Assembly: GCA_005888735.1 (NCBI GenBank)
Contig: VBBN01000028.1
Span: forward strand, 62,001 to 126,000
From: Candidatus Bathyarchaeota archaeon
GTDB taxonomy: Archaea > Thermoproteota > Bathyarchaeia > 40CM-2-53-6
Reading direction: 5' to 3'
DNA length: 64,000 bases
In this document: positions 51,210 to 59,628 of the stretch, piece by piece
Layout: each line of letters begins with the position of its first letter
How positions within the stretch are numbered: position 1 is the first letter of the stretch
Notes under the pieces: model-generated
Databases searched by the model: none
The model's input: the letters and a program-made list of their open reading frames with translations, nothing else
What the model was told of the DNA's origin: nothing
Translations under genes and position numbers: made by a program

Positions 51210-51856
51210 ATGAAACCGAAACCTGGGTTTCTTGTCGTCGGTCTCACCGTTGCCTTCCTCGAGGAATTCATCACACAAGGTGTGCTGAAGAAAAATCCCG
51301 CGGGCTGGATCATTCCTACGATTATCGCATTCTTCCCTTTCTGATAGTGGTTCGGCTGATTAGTAAGCGGCTAGACAAGAGGATGGTTGAATCCCAAGCC
51401 GTCTTGGCCTACTATGCAATAGCAGGAAGCATCGGGTTGGCGGTAGAGTGGTTGCTCATCGGACTCTCACCATGGAGCAATACCTCGGCAAATCCGGTGC
51501 TAATGCTAGTTTTCCAGTTTGGGATTTTCAGCTTCTGGGGTAGCGTGGCGTTTGCCCTGAAATTGCTGATGGACAGGAGAGCTTCAGTCGCTCAACTGAG
51601 AAAGTGGTACAGGCGTTGTCTTCCTCTCGGCTTTGCGTCAATATATTTCGTCACTTTCACAGCTTCGCAACAGGCACGATTCATTCTTGGAGTAGGCTCG
51701 GTTTTGGCAACGTTCATTCTTCTGAACCCCTTTTACTTCCAGTACTTTCGGATTCTTGGACGGTCCGTAGGAACGGGCGGTATGAGCCCTGGTTCACGCG
51801 ACTCTACCGCCATGAACAGCTCTAACATGTACGAGGCCCCCAAGAAGCTCGCGTGA
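51210..51856 (+). pseudogene. Membrane protein split by a 1-nt shift near 51340
   Basis: ATG frame MKPKPGFLVVGLTVAFLEEFITQGVLKKNPAGWIIPTIIAFFPF* continues in another frame as FLIVVRLISKRLDKRMVESQAVLAYYAIAG... Confidence 0.65.
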
Positions 51857-51986
51857 CTCCACAGTCTCACCTTTTTCAACAGTTGCCATTGTGGTTCCTA
51901 GCTTCAGCTCTCAGTGCTCCGGCTCTCCCTGAATCGAAAGTTTAGCCTAGCACAACACTAAATCCGGCGAGGCCGTACCCAATACC

Positions 51987-52487
51987 ATGAAAGCAAATAT
52001 CGAATCTGGAATGACCGGAAGAACGGTCAAGACACTCCATGTTCCTTTCTATGTTCCCATCTTGAACCCCTTGATCCACACTCTCCTCCGACTAGGAGTC
52101 CCAGTGGGCCCTATGGCGCTCCTCACTGTCCCCGGGCTAAAAACTGGCAAGAGCCACACAAACCCTGTGGCGCCCTTCGAACATAAAGGCCGCCGCTACC
52201 TCCTCTCCCCTTACGGTCAGGTCAACTGGGTCCGCAACCTCCGGGCGACTGGGCAGGCAACTGTCCGTCGCGGTTGGCATAAGGAGACTGTTATCGCTGT
52301 CGAGATGGCTCCCGAGGAAGCCGCCCCAGTGCTCAGAGAGGTGATTATGCAATACTTGCCCACAAGAATGGGTGAGATGATACTCCGGCCCAACTTCGAT
52401 GTGGAAACGGACTCGCCGTTGACCGATTTCGTTGACGAAGCCCGCCGCCACCCAGTCTTCGAACTTCACGGGTCGCCGTCGGCGTAA
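51987..52487 (+). CDS. Nitroreductase/deazaflavin (F420)-dependent oxidoreductase family protein
   Basis: LLTVPGLKTGKSHTNPVAPFEHKGRRYLLSPYGQVNWVRNLRATGQATVRR. Confidence 0.88.
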   Translation: MKANIESGMTGRTVKTLHVPFYVPILNPLIHTLLRLGVPVGPMALLTVPGLKTGKSHTNPVAPFEHKGRRYLLSPYGQVNWVRNLRATGQATVRRGWHKETVIAVEMAPEEAAPVLREVIMQYLPTRMGEMILRPNFDVETDSPLTDFVDEARRHPVFELHGSPSA

Positions 52488-52622
52488 TTGGCCGGGAGGA
52501 TTGTCGACCCTGCTTTTCTAATTTGGAAGTACAATCATTGACTTCAGACTTCGCGACCACCTCGCGCCAAGGGCTAATCCGGAGAGTTGAGGTTGAAACG
52601 ACGTCTTGTCTCGAGATTCTTA

Positions 52623-54131
52623 CTACGCTAGAGCGTCGTTGTAGAGTGAGTCTAAGACAGTGAAAGCTTCCTCGGGAGTTGACGGGGTCGTCGGGATGAT
52701 CTCCTCCGCTATCGACCGTTCGAGTATCTGGCGTATGCAATACCGGAGCTTCGTGGGGGTCATCTTCCCTTCAATCTCCCACATCGGATGATCCATATTC
52801 ACATAGATTGTTCGAACGCCGTTCTTGTCAGTCTCAACGTAAGCCTGCCCGCGATCCCCTGCGTGTATAACGTCGAACGCGAGCAGTTGACCTCCAAGCC
52901 GGACCATGCTTCGGGTCGGCTTCCGCGGCTTCTCCTTGTTCTCTCGCTCAAGCGTTCTCTTTCGTCCAGCCACTTTAGCCCCGTGTCTTGAAACAGTCTT
53001 CTCCGAATGGGTTGTCTTGGTGGCGACGGGGATTACTGGAATGTTGAGGTTTCGGCGAAGGCTCCTTCGCAACCTCTCAGCAATCTCCCGGTTCAGAACC
53101 CTAATTGTGCTAAGTTCCTTTGTGCTGGCTCGTTGTCTTAGGAACTTGTAGACCCTGTTTCTCATGAATCCTCTCATGGATTTCTCGAACGCGCGCCAGT
53201 GAGGAGTATCTCTCTCGAACTCGTTACCTCCAGGGAGGCGGCGGAGAAAGTCAGCGTTGACCCAACCCTGTATCCTTCCAAGTCCGTGCATCCTAACCTG
53301 GTCAAGGCCAAACAATTGGTTCTGAAGACAAGTTACGTGTCGCTGCTGCACATTGATACCTGCGCCGGCAACGCCTGCATGGGCTCTAGAGATGGGAAGA
53401 ATCACCACCTCACCAGTAATCTTACCATACTCGGTCACGAGGTTCACCGGCGCTATTGTTGCCCCTCTCAAGTCCTCAGGTTTCACCCGCTCGCCGTTGA
53501 CGTAGACCTCGAACGGACCGTAGCCTTGGAGGTTCAGAAAGTTAGCCTTAGCCAGCAGCGCACCTCGGACATCGCCCGGTGTGATTTTCTTCGTCAGGGA
53601 GCGAATCGTAAGCCGCAATCCATCGTGGTTCATAGGTGCTTTGACCACGCGTATGGGTCGCCAGGTCGACTGGTCCACGGTGTCCCAGTACCGGTCGATC
53701 AGTTTCTCAGTCAACAGTATTGTCCGGTCAAAATGACCCTTGTGAACCTGTATCTCTAGCTCGCGCCCCAGTGAGAGCCAGCCTAGGCTTCCCAGGCCGT
53801 ATGACTCGCGGATGGGCCTCTTGTATTTCTGTGAGAATCCACTCTCGGTCGTCTTGCCTTTAGTGAGAAACTCTTCGAGGCCCTCGAGGTCCATGCCTTT
53901 ACCCCACTCTTCATACTCGACCTGGTCCAGGTCCTCAGGAATCCTCACCTCTACCCTTGTCGCCTCCCCCCACATCCAGGAATTGACGACAAGCTCGAGA
54001 AAGAACTGGGACGCGTCCGTGTACTGGCGGCCGAGGGTCTTGATGAGTCCCTTGTGTGTTGAGAGCCGGAGCTCATTGTCCAGCTGTTTGTAGAGAGCCT
54101 TGGCTGAGTGGGGGAGGGTCCGCGTGGCCAA
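52623..54131 (-). CDS. GHKL-type (HATPase) ATP-binding protein
   Basis: N-box-like FFLELVVNSWMWGEATRVEVRI, G-box-like EWGKGMDLEGLEEFLTKGKTTES, YGLGSLGWLSLG. Confidence 0.75.
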   Translation of the reverse strand: MATRTLPHSAKALYKQLDNELRLSTHKGLIKTLGRQYTDASQFFLELVVNSWMWGEATRVEVRIPEDLDQVEYEEWGKGMDLEGLEEFLTKGKTTESGFSQKYKRPIRESYGLGSLGWLSLGRELEIQVHKGHFDRTILLTEKLIDRYWDTVDQSTWRPIRVVKAPMNHDGLRLTIRSLTKKITPGDVRGALLAKANFLNLQGYGPFEVYVNGERVKPEDLRGATIAPVNLVTEYGKITGEVVILPISRAHAGVAGAGINVQQRHVTCLQNQLFGLDQVRMHGLGRIQGWVNADFLRRLPGGNEFERDTPHWRAFEKSMRGFMRNRVYKFLRQRASTKELSTIRVLNREIAERLRRSLRRNLNIPVIPVATKTTHSEKTVSRHGAKVAGRKRTLERENKEKPRKPTRSMVRLGGQLLAFDVIHAGDRGQAYVETDKNGVRTIYVNMDHPMWEIEGKMTPTKLRYCIRQILERSIAEEIIPTTPSTPEEAFTVLDSLYNDALA

Positions 54132-54565
54132 GTCGTGATTCAGCTTTCATGCGGGGCCGGGACGGATAATGGGCTGTTGTTACCGTTATCAATCGAGCAA
54201 GGGGCCTAAGCGATCACCCGCAAGCCGGAGATTGATTGATTCATGTTTGCTAGGAAGCTTTCATAGCTCCGCGTCATCTCCTTCGTCCCCGGTCGCTTGT
54301 TGCTTCGACCTATCGGGTGGAGCTCGGCTCCTCATCAATGACGATACAATCAACAAGAGGAGGGAGAAAGATTCCGATCCCGAACAGGGCGTAGCTAGGC
54401 GATTGCCATGCTGTAGAGGTCATTGTTGTAGGAGGCATTCCAGAGCATTGGACATCCACTTGTCGAGGAATTATCGGAGCGAGAAAGAAGACAACTAAGC
54501 CAGTGACCAGAATAAACGCCAGCGGCCTCTTCTATTCATAATTCAGAACCCCAGTGCGAATACCT

Positions 54566-54724
54566 TCAATACGAGGCATGGCGGTTTCGGTTTGAGTCCG
54601 CGTTCTCCGCGTGCTGGTTGTGGTGGATTTGCAGGTGGACGAAGCATCGCGGCACGTCTTCGCATTGGCGGCACAAATGGCCTCTCGCGCCTGGCTTGCC
54701 ACAATCCACGCATTTCAGAATCAT
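54566..54724 (-). CDS. Zinc-ribbon microprotein (52 aa)
   Basis: MILKCVDCGKPGARGHLCRQCEDVPRCFVHLQIHHNQHAENADSNRNRHASY*; below the track's length cutoff. Confidence 0.4.
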   Translation of the reverse strand: MILKCVDCGKPGARGHLCRQCEDVPRCFVHLQIHHNQHAENADSNRNRHASY

Positions 54725-54924
54725 TGCGCTTTCCTTCTATTCTTCCTTCGCTTTCATCCATAGGCGTTTTCACGATAATTAGCAGAGTCCAACCCGATTG
54801 TGACATAAACCGTGACAGCATCGGAATATATGCGATGGACTCGCGAGGGTCATAGATACTAGCATTGGTGGGACAGGCCACAGGACCCTGTCTCACCCTG
54901 TTAGTTTCACTCGGACAATGTTAT

Positions 54925-55053
54925 TGGTGCGGGAGGTGGGATTTGAACCCACGAACCCCTGCGGGACAGGCGCCTCAGGCCTGCGCCTTCAAAGCCCGTA
55001 CGAAAAGGGCTTCTTTGACCTGGCTTGGCAAAACGGGCAACACCGTCTCCCGC
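54925..55053 (-). tRNA. tRNA-Leu(GAG), CCA encoded, two non-canonical introns (55032..55046 and 54987..55012)
   Basis: Spliced: GCGGGAG TT GCC AAGCCAGGTCAAA GGC G CAGGC CTGAGGC GCCTG TCCCGCAGGGGTTC GTGGG TTCAAAT CCCAC CTCCCGC A CCA; all stems pair; class II variable arm; A73. Confidence 0.88.
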
Positions 55054-55261
55054 GCACGCGACCAGGCCGTCCTCCCGCACATAAGCCCCCGGCACGCAAC
55101 AAGGGCCCATATTGGCTTTCCCGTCATCCACAAAAACAAGCACAAGACAACCGCCAACGGGAAAAACGTTTAATGCCCCCGCAACCCCGCCGCACCCCAA
55201 CGCTCAATAGCCCGAGCCAACCAAACACGACTATTCAAGAAAAAAGCGAGATGAGGATGGA

Positions 55262-55708
55262 GTGACAACCAGCCTTCGCCGAACACGACGACTACGCGGC
55301 AGCCGAATGCACGGCTGGGGCCGCAGCGGCCAACACCGCGGAAGCGGCCAACAAGGAGGACACGGCAACGCCGGCTGGAAACGGCACAAGTGGAGCTGGG
55401 TCATCCGGTATGGTATACAAATTCAGGAAAGAGGCTTCACACGACCGAACAAGAAGTTCAGCCAGGCAATCAACATCGGAGACTTAGACCAGCAAATCGA
55501 TAATTACACCTTCAAAGGCTTCGTCAAACAAGTAGACGGTAAGACCGAAGTCAACCTGCCCAGCGCAGGGTACACCAAGCTCCTCAGCCGAGGCACAGTG
55601 AACAAACCCCTCCGAGTACTGGTCTATTACGCTTCAGAACGGGCCGCCGAGAAGATAACCGCGGCCGGCGGCGAAATCGTCCCCCTCGTCAAAGCAAAAG
55701 AGGAATAG
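55262..55708 (+). CDS. rpl15: Ribosomal protein uL15
   Basis: RRTRRLRGSRMHGWGRSGQHRGSGQQGGHGNAGWKRHKW. Confidence 0.93.
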   Translation: MTTSLRRTRRLRGSRMHGWGRSGQHRGSGQQGGHGNAGWKRHKWSWVIRYGIQIQERGFTRPNKKFSQAINIGDLDQQIDNYTFKGFVKQVDGKTEVNLPSAGYTKLLSRGTVNKPLRVLVYYASERAAEKITAAGGEIVPLVKAKEE

Positions 55709-55762
55709 TCGACGGTCCGTTTTATCGAGCTCTTCAGACCCCTAACACGCGTACTTCCCAGC

Positions 55763-57199
55763 GTGAGGCCTCCAGACCGGGAAGTAGGCTTCACAGAGAA
55801 GCTGATCTGGACCGCGTTAGCACTAGTCGTCTATCTGATAATGTCCGAGACGCCTATCTTCGGAATCCCTAGACCCACTGGCTCCCAGACAGGCTTGAGC
55901 GACCCGTTTGGGCCCCTACGCGTCATATTCGCCAGCCAACGAGGAACACTCGTCGAGCTAGGAATCGGACCAATCGTCACAGCCGGGCTCATACTCCAAG
56001 TCCTATCAGGCTCGAAAATGGTCAACGTCGACTTCACAAACCCGGACGACCGCTCGCTCTTCACCGGCGCCAGCAAGGTCCTCAGCGTCTTCATGACAAT
56101 ATTCGAGGGCTTAGCCTTCCTCATCGGAGGAGCTTACACCCGCAACGGAGTCGCACCAACACTCCAGGGAGAATTTCTAATCATAGTCCAACTAGTCATC
56201 GCCGGCATAGTCATCATACTACTAGACGAAATGCTCCAGAAGAAATGGGGCTTCGGAAGCGGCATCAGCCTCTTCATAGCCGCAGGCGTCGCCCAGAGCA
56301 TCATCTGGGACAGCATCGGACCAATAAGCCCCGTCACAGACCACAAGTACCTAGGCGCCATCCTCGCCTTCTTCCAGTCAATCCTAGCACCAGGCTTCAA
56401 CGTCGCAAGCTACACCTCCTGGGAGGGAGCTCTCTACCGAGGCGGCAACCTGCCAGACATGCTAGGCTTCCTCACAACAATCCTCGTCTTCGCCATCGTC
56501 ATCTACCTCAACGGGCTACGCGTAGAAATCCCAGTCTCATATGCCCGCTACCGAGGCTACCGCGGCCAATTCCCGATCAAGCTCTTCTACGTCAGCAACA
56601 TACCAGTCATCTTCGCAGCAGCCCTCTTCGGAAACATCTACTTCATCGGCCAGCTCGTCTTCAACCGGTACAACGCCCAATGCAGCAACTTCTGGCTAGG
56701 ACTAGTACCCGGCTGCTTCACCCAGTCACAAAGCGGAAGCGGTCAACTAGTACCAACCCAGGGCCTAGCATACTACACTTTCGCCCCGCACCAGCTCGGA
56801 GGCTTCAGCAGCGTCCTGTCAGACCCTTTGAGAGCAGGAATCTACGCGGGAATATTCGTCCTAGCCTGCGTCTTCTTCGCCGTCACATGGGTCGAAGTAG
56901 GAGGAATGGACTCCAAAACAGTAGCCAAACAACTAATCGACTCCGGAATGCAAGTAGAAGGCTTCAGAAGATCCGGCGTCCCCATACGCCAAATCCTCGA
57001 CCGTTACATACCAACAGTAACCATACTTGGCGGAATCATAATCGGTCTCATCGCCGCTAGCGCAGACTTCCTTGGCGCCTTTGGCACCGGAACCGGCATC
57101 CTCCTAACAGTCGGCATCATCGAGCAATACTATCAGATACTAGTCAAGGAGAGAATCACCGAGATATACCCGGGCGTCAAGTCCGTGCTCGGACAGTGA
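55763..57199 (+). CDS. secY: Preprotein translocase subunit SecY
   Basis: 478 aa, 10 TM; GIGPIVTAGLILQVLSGSKMV; ribosomal operon context. Confidence 0.95.
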   Translation: MRPPDREVGFTEKLIWTALALVVYLIMSETPIFGIPRPTGSQTGLSDPFGPLRVIFASQRGTLVELGIGPIVTAGLILQVLSGSKMVNVDFTNPDDRSLFTGASKVLSVFMTIFEGLAFLIGGAYTRNGVAPTLQGEFLIIVQLVIAGIVIILLDEMLQKKWGFGSGISLFIAAGVAQSIIWDSIGPISPVTDHKYLGAILAFFQSILAPGFNVASYTSWEGALYRGGNLPDMLGFLTTILVFAIVIYLNGLRVEIPVSYARYRGYRGQFPIKLFYVSNIPVIFAAALFGNIYFIGQLVFNRYNAQCSNFWLGLVPGCFTQSQSGSGQLVPTQGLAYYTFAPHQLGGFSSVLSDPLRAGIYAGIFVLACVFFAVTWVEVGGMDSKTVAKQLIDSGMQVEGFRRSGVPIRQILDRYIPTVTILGGIIIGLIAASADFLGAFGTGTGILLTVGIIEQYYQILVKERITEIYPGVKSVLGQ

Positions 57200-57206
57200 C
57201 ACGGCC

Positions 57207-57791
57207 CTGCCCGCCAAGGTAATAGTCGCAGGGATACCAGGGGTAGGCAAAACCACCGTTCTCCAAGAACTCGAAACCATCAGCAGCGAGAAACACATCC
57301 CGGTAAAAGTCGTCAACTTCGGCGACATCATGAACCGGATTTTCAAAAAGAGGGGAATAGACCTCCACCGAGACCACATGCGCAAGCAAGATCTAGACCT
57401 ACAAACCCGAATCCAACAACAAGCCGCCCGAACCATATCAAGGATGAGAGGAAACAACGGCCTAGTAGTCGACACACACATGTTCGTCAGAACAGTCGAC
57501 GGGCTCTGGCCCGGAACCCCCAAAAGAGTACTAGACGCGCTCCAACCAGACCTAATTGTCCTCATCGAAGCCACACCTGAACAGGTCGCCAAGAGACGAA
57601 GCCAAGACGCCGGCCGCGAACGCGAAGCCCACGAAGTCAACAACGTCCAAGCGGACCTCGAATGGTCCAGATACATGGCCAGCGCCAACGCCGTCATAGC
57701 AGGCATCCCAATTCAAATAGTCAACAACGAGGAGGGCCAACAGCACCAGACTGCAGAGGACCTGCTGAAGATAATACAAAAGCTGAGATAA
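57207..57791 (+). CDS. adkA: Adenylate kinase (archaeal AdkA type), apparent CTG start
   Basis: PAKVIVAGIPGVGKTTVLQELETISSEKHIPVKVVNFGDIMNRIFKKRGID; the P-loop is upstream of the first ATG (57330). Confidence 0.88.
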   Translation: MPAKVIVAGIPGVGKTTVLQELETISSEKHIPVKVVNFGDIMNRIFKKRGIDLHRDHMRKQDLDLQTRIQQQAARTISRMRGNNGLVVDTHMFVRTVDGLWPGTPKRVLDALQPDLIVLIEATPEQVAKRRSQDAGREREAHEVNNVQADLEWSRYMASANAVIAGIPIQIVNNEEGQQHQTAEDLLKIIQKLR

Positions 57792-57795
57792 ACCA

Positions 57796-58374
57796 TTGTC
57801 GTTCATCGACGATATCATAATCTTCCTAGCTACACCGTTCCGGGTCGCCTGCCCGCAGGCCGCCACCGGCCATCCCTGTACACCCGCGTCCACTCTGATC
57901 ATAATCGGGGCGGCAATCCTGCTCGCTCTCTTGACGAACAGCGCGAACAGGTTCCTAGTGGACTACAAGATGGTCGCAAACTCTCGAAAGGAGTACATGG
58001 CCTGGACAAAATCGGTAAACAAGGCGCGAAAAGAGAAAGATGAGAAGACACTAGACAAGCTAATGAAGAAACAGTCCGCGATGGTAAAAATGAGTTCGAG
58101 AGCGAGCTTTGAACAGATGAAAACAACACTCATAACATTCGCTCCCCTCCTGTTGCTCTACTATTCGCTCTTGAGCGTCTTCGGGGGAGCCCCGGTCGGC
58201 TACTCACCCATCGCCATCCCTGGAGCTACCGTTGAACCGACAGCAGGCTTCAGCTCAGGCATAGCAGTCTTCAGCCTCGTCTACTGGTACTTTCTCTGCT
58301 CCTTCGCCATCAGCATACCTATATCCCGGCTTTTCGGCGTCCAAACCTACTCGCTAACAGGGACCCAACAATGA
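57796..58374 (+). CDS. DUF106/EMC3-like (YidC superfamily) membrane protein
   Basis: Position after adk; RFLVDYKMVANSRKEYMAWTKSVNKARKEKDEKTLDKLMKKQ between TM segments. Confidence 0.88.
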   Translation: MSFIDDIIIFLATPFRVACPQAATGHPCTPASTLIIIGAAILLALLTNSANRFLVDYKMVANSRKEYMAWTKSVNKARKEKDEKTLDKLMKKQSAMVKMSSRASFEQMKTTLITFAPLLLLYYSLLSVFGGAPVGYSPIAIPGATVEPTAGFSSGIAVFSLVYWYFLCSFAISIPISRLFGVQTYSLTGTQQ

Positions 58375-58640
58375 CAAAACCGTCACAGAGAGGACACAGA
58401 AGACGACACGTGAAAGTGAGACTTCCATCAGGAAAGAGAACCCTCCATTTTCAACCACGCGCTCACTCTAGGCCAACATGCTCAAGATGTGGAGCCCAGC
58501 TTCACGGAGTCATCTCAAAGCGTGCAGGACTCCCGGCAAGCAGCAGGAGGCCCACAAGACCCTACGCAGGGGTCCTCTGTGGAAACTGTCTCACCTCTGA
58601 GATCAGACAACTCGTCCGCTCTGCCAGCACAAGTAAATGA
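58371..58640 (+). CDS. rpl34e: Ribosomal protein eL34
   Basis: RHVKVRLPSGKRTLHFQPRAHSRPTCSRCGAQLHGV...RPTRPYAGVLCGNC. Confidence 0.93.
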   Translation: MTKPSQRGHRRRHVKVRLPSGKRTLHFQPRAHSRPTCSRCGAQLHGVISKRAGLPASSRRPTRPYAGVLCGNCLTSEIRQLVRSASTSK

Positions 58641-59191
58641 TCATAACCGTCAGCGGGCCACACGGAACTGGAAAGTCCACCTACGCGGCCAAGCTGGCCA
58701 GCGCACTTGGCCTTCGTCACGTATCAGCAGGACAGCTCTTTCGTAAACTAGCCAAAGAAAAAGGCTACTCACTAGAACAATTCGGACAATTAGCAGCGGA
58801 AGACCCTGCCATCGACCGTGTCGTCGACGAAGAGACAATGAAGGAGGCAGAGAAAGGAGACCTCGTAATTGATGGACAACTCACCGGATGGGTCCTCAGA
58901 GAAGTTGCAGACCTACGGATCTATCTGACTGCCCCCGAAAACATCCGATTCGAGAGAATCGCCGAAAGAGATCGGATGGGCATTGAAGAAGCGAGAAAAC
59001 TGACTCTACAGCGAGAGAAGGTTCAGAACGAGCGGTACAAGAAACACTACGGGCTAAGACTAGAAGACCGAACCATTTACCACATTATACTGGACACGAG
59101 TTTTCTGCCTCAAGCAGACACCGAGAAGGTGCTTCTAACCCTAGCCATCTCCGTGAGAGACAACAAGGCGCGTAGAACAAAGAAGGCTTAA
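58637..59191 (+). CDS. cmk: Cytidylate kinase
   Basis: MIITVSGPHGTGKSTYAAKLASALGLRHVSAGQLFRKLA. Confidence 0.93.
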   Translation: MIITVSGPHGTGKSTYAAKLASALGLRHVSAGQLFRKLAKEKGYSLEQFGQLAAEDPAIDRVVDEETMKEAEKGDLVIDGQLTGWVLREVADLRIYLTAPENIRFERIAERDRMGIEEARKLTLQREKVQNERYKKHYGLRLEDRTIYHIILDTSFLPQADTEKVLLTLAISVRDNKARRTKKA

Positions 59192-59238
59192 ATGAGAACT
59201 TCCTCGCCCGCACGTCCCGCTTTAAGGTAGAACGGTCC

Positions 59239-59538
59239 ATGCCAAGCATAGAAGTAGGAAGAATCTGCGTCAAGCTCTTCGGCCGCGAGGCAGGCAGAAA
59301 ATGTGTCATTGTCGACGTGGTCGACAAGAACTTCGTTTTGATAACAGGACCCAAAAAGATTAGCGGAATCAAGAGGCGCAGAACCAATGTCAAACACTTG
59401 GAGCCAACAGACGAAAGCATCGACATAAAGAAGGGTGCCTCCGACGAGGACGTTGTCAAGATTGCGGAAAAGGCGAAGAAAGCCAGTTTTCTGAAGGAAA
59501 TCGTTACGCCCAAGCAGATCACGGTCGCAGCCTCCTAA
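59239..59538 (+). CDS. rpl14e: Ribosomal protein eL14
   Basis: MPSIEVGRICVKLFGREAGRKCVIVDVVDKNFVLITGPKKISGIKRRRTNVKHLEPT. Confidence 0.93.
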   Translation: MPSIEVGRICVKLFGREAGRKCVIVDVVDKNFVLITGPKKISGIKRRRTNVKHLEPTDESIDIKKGASDEDVVKIAEKAKKASFLKEIVTPKQITVAAS

Positions 59539-59628
59539 CCAGGCAAACAATCTCTTCCGGAAGAAGAGGCCGCCCCGGCCTAGCCCACGTTTAAAGACAA
59601 CAAGACTCTGCTTTCACGTGATATCAAA

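Noticed and set aside
56245-57060. 271-aa alternate-frame ORF within secY
   Set aside because: Arg/His/Pro-rich shadow frame of a clear secY coding region.
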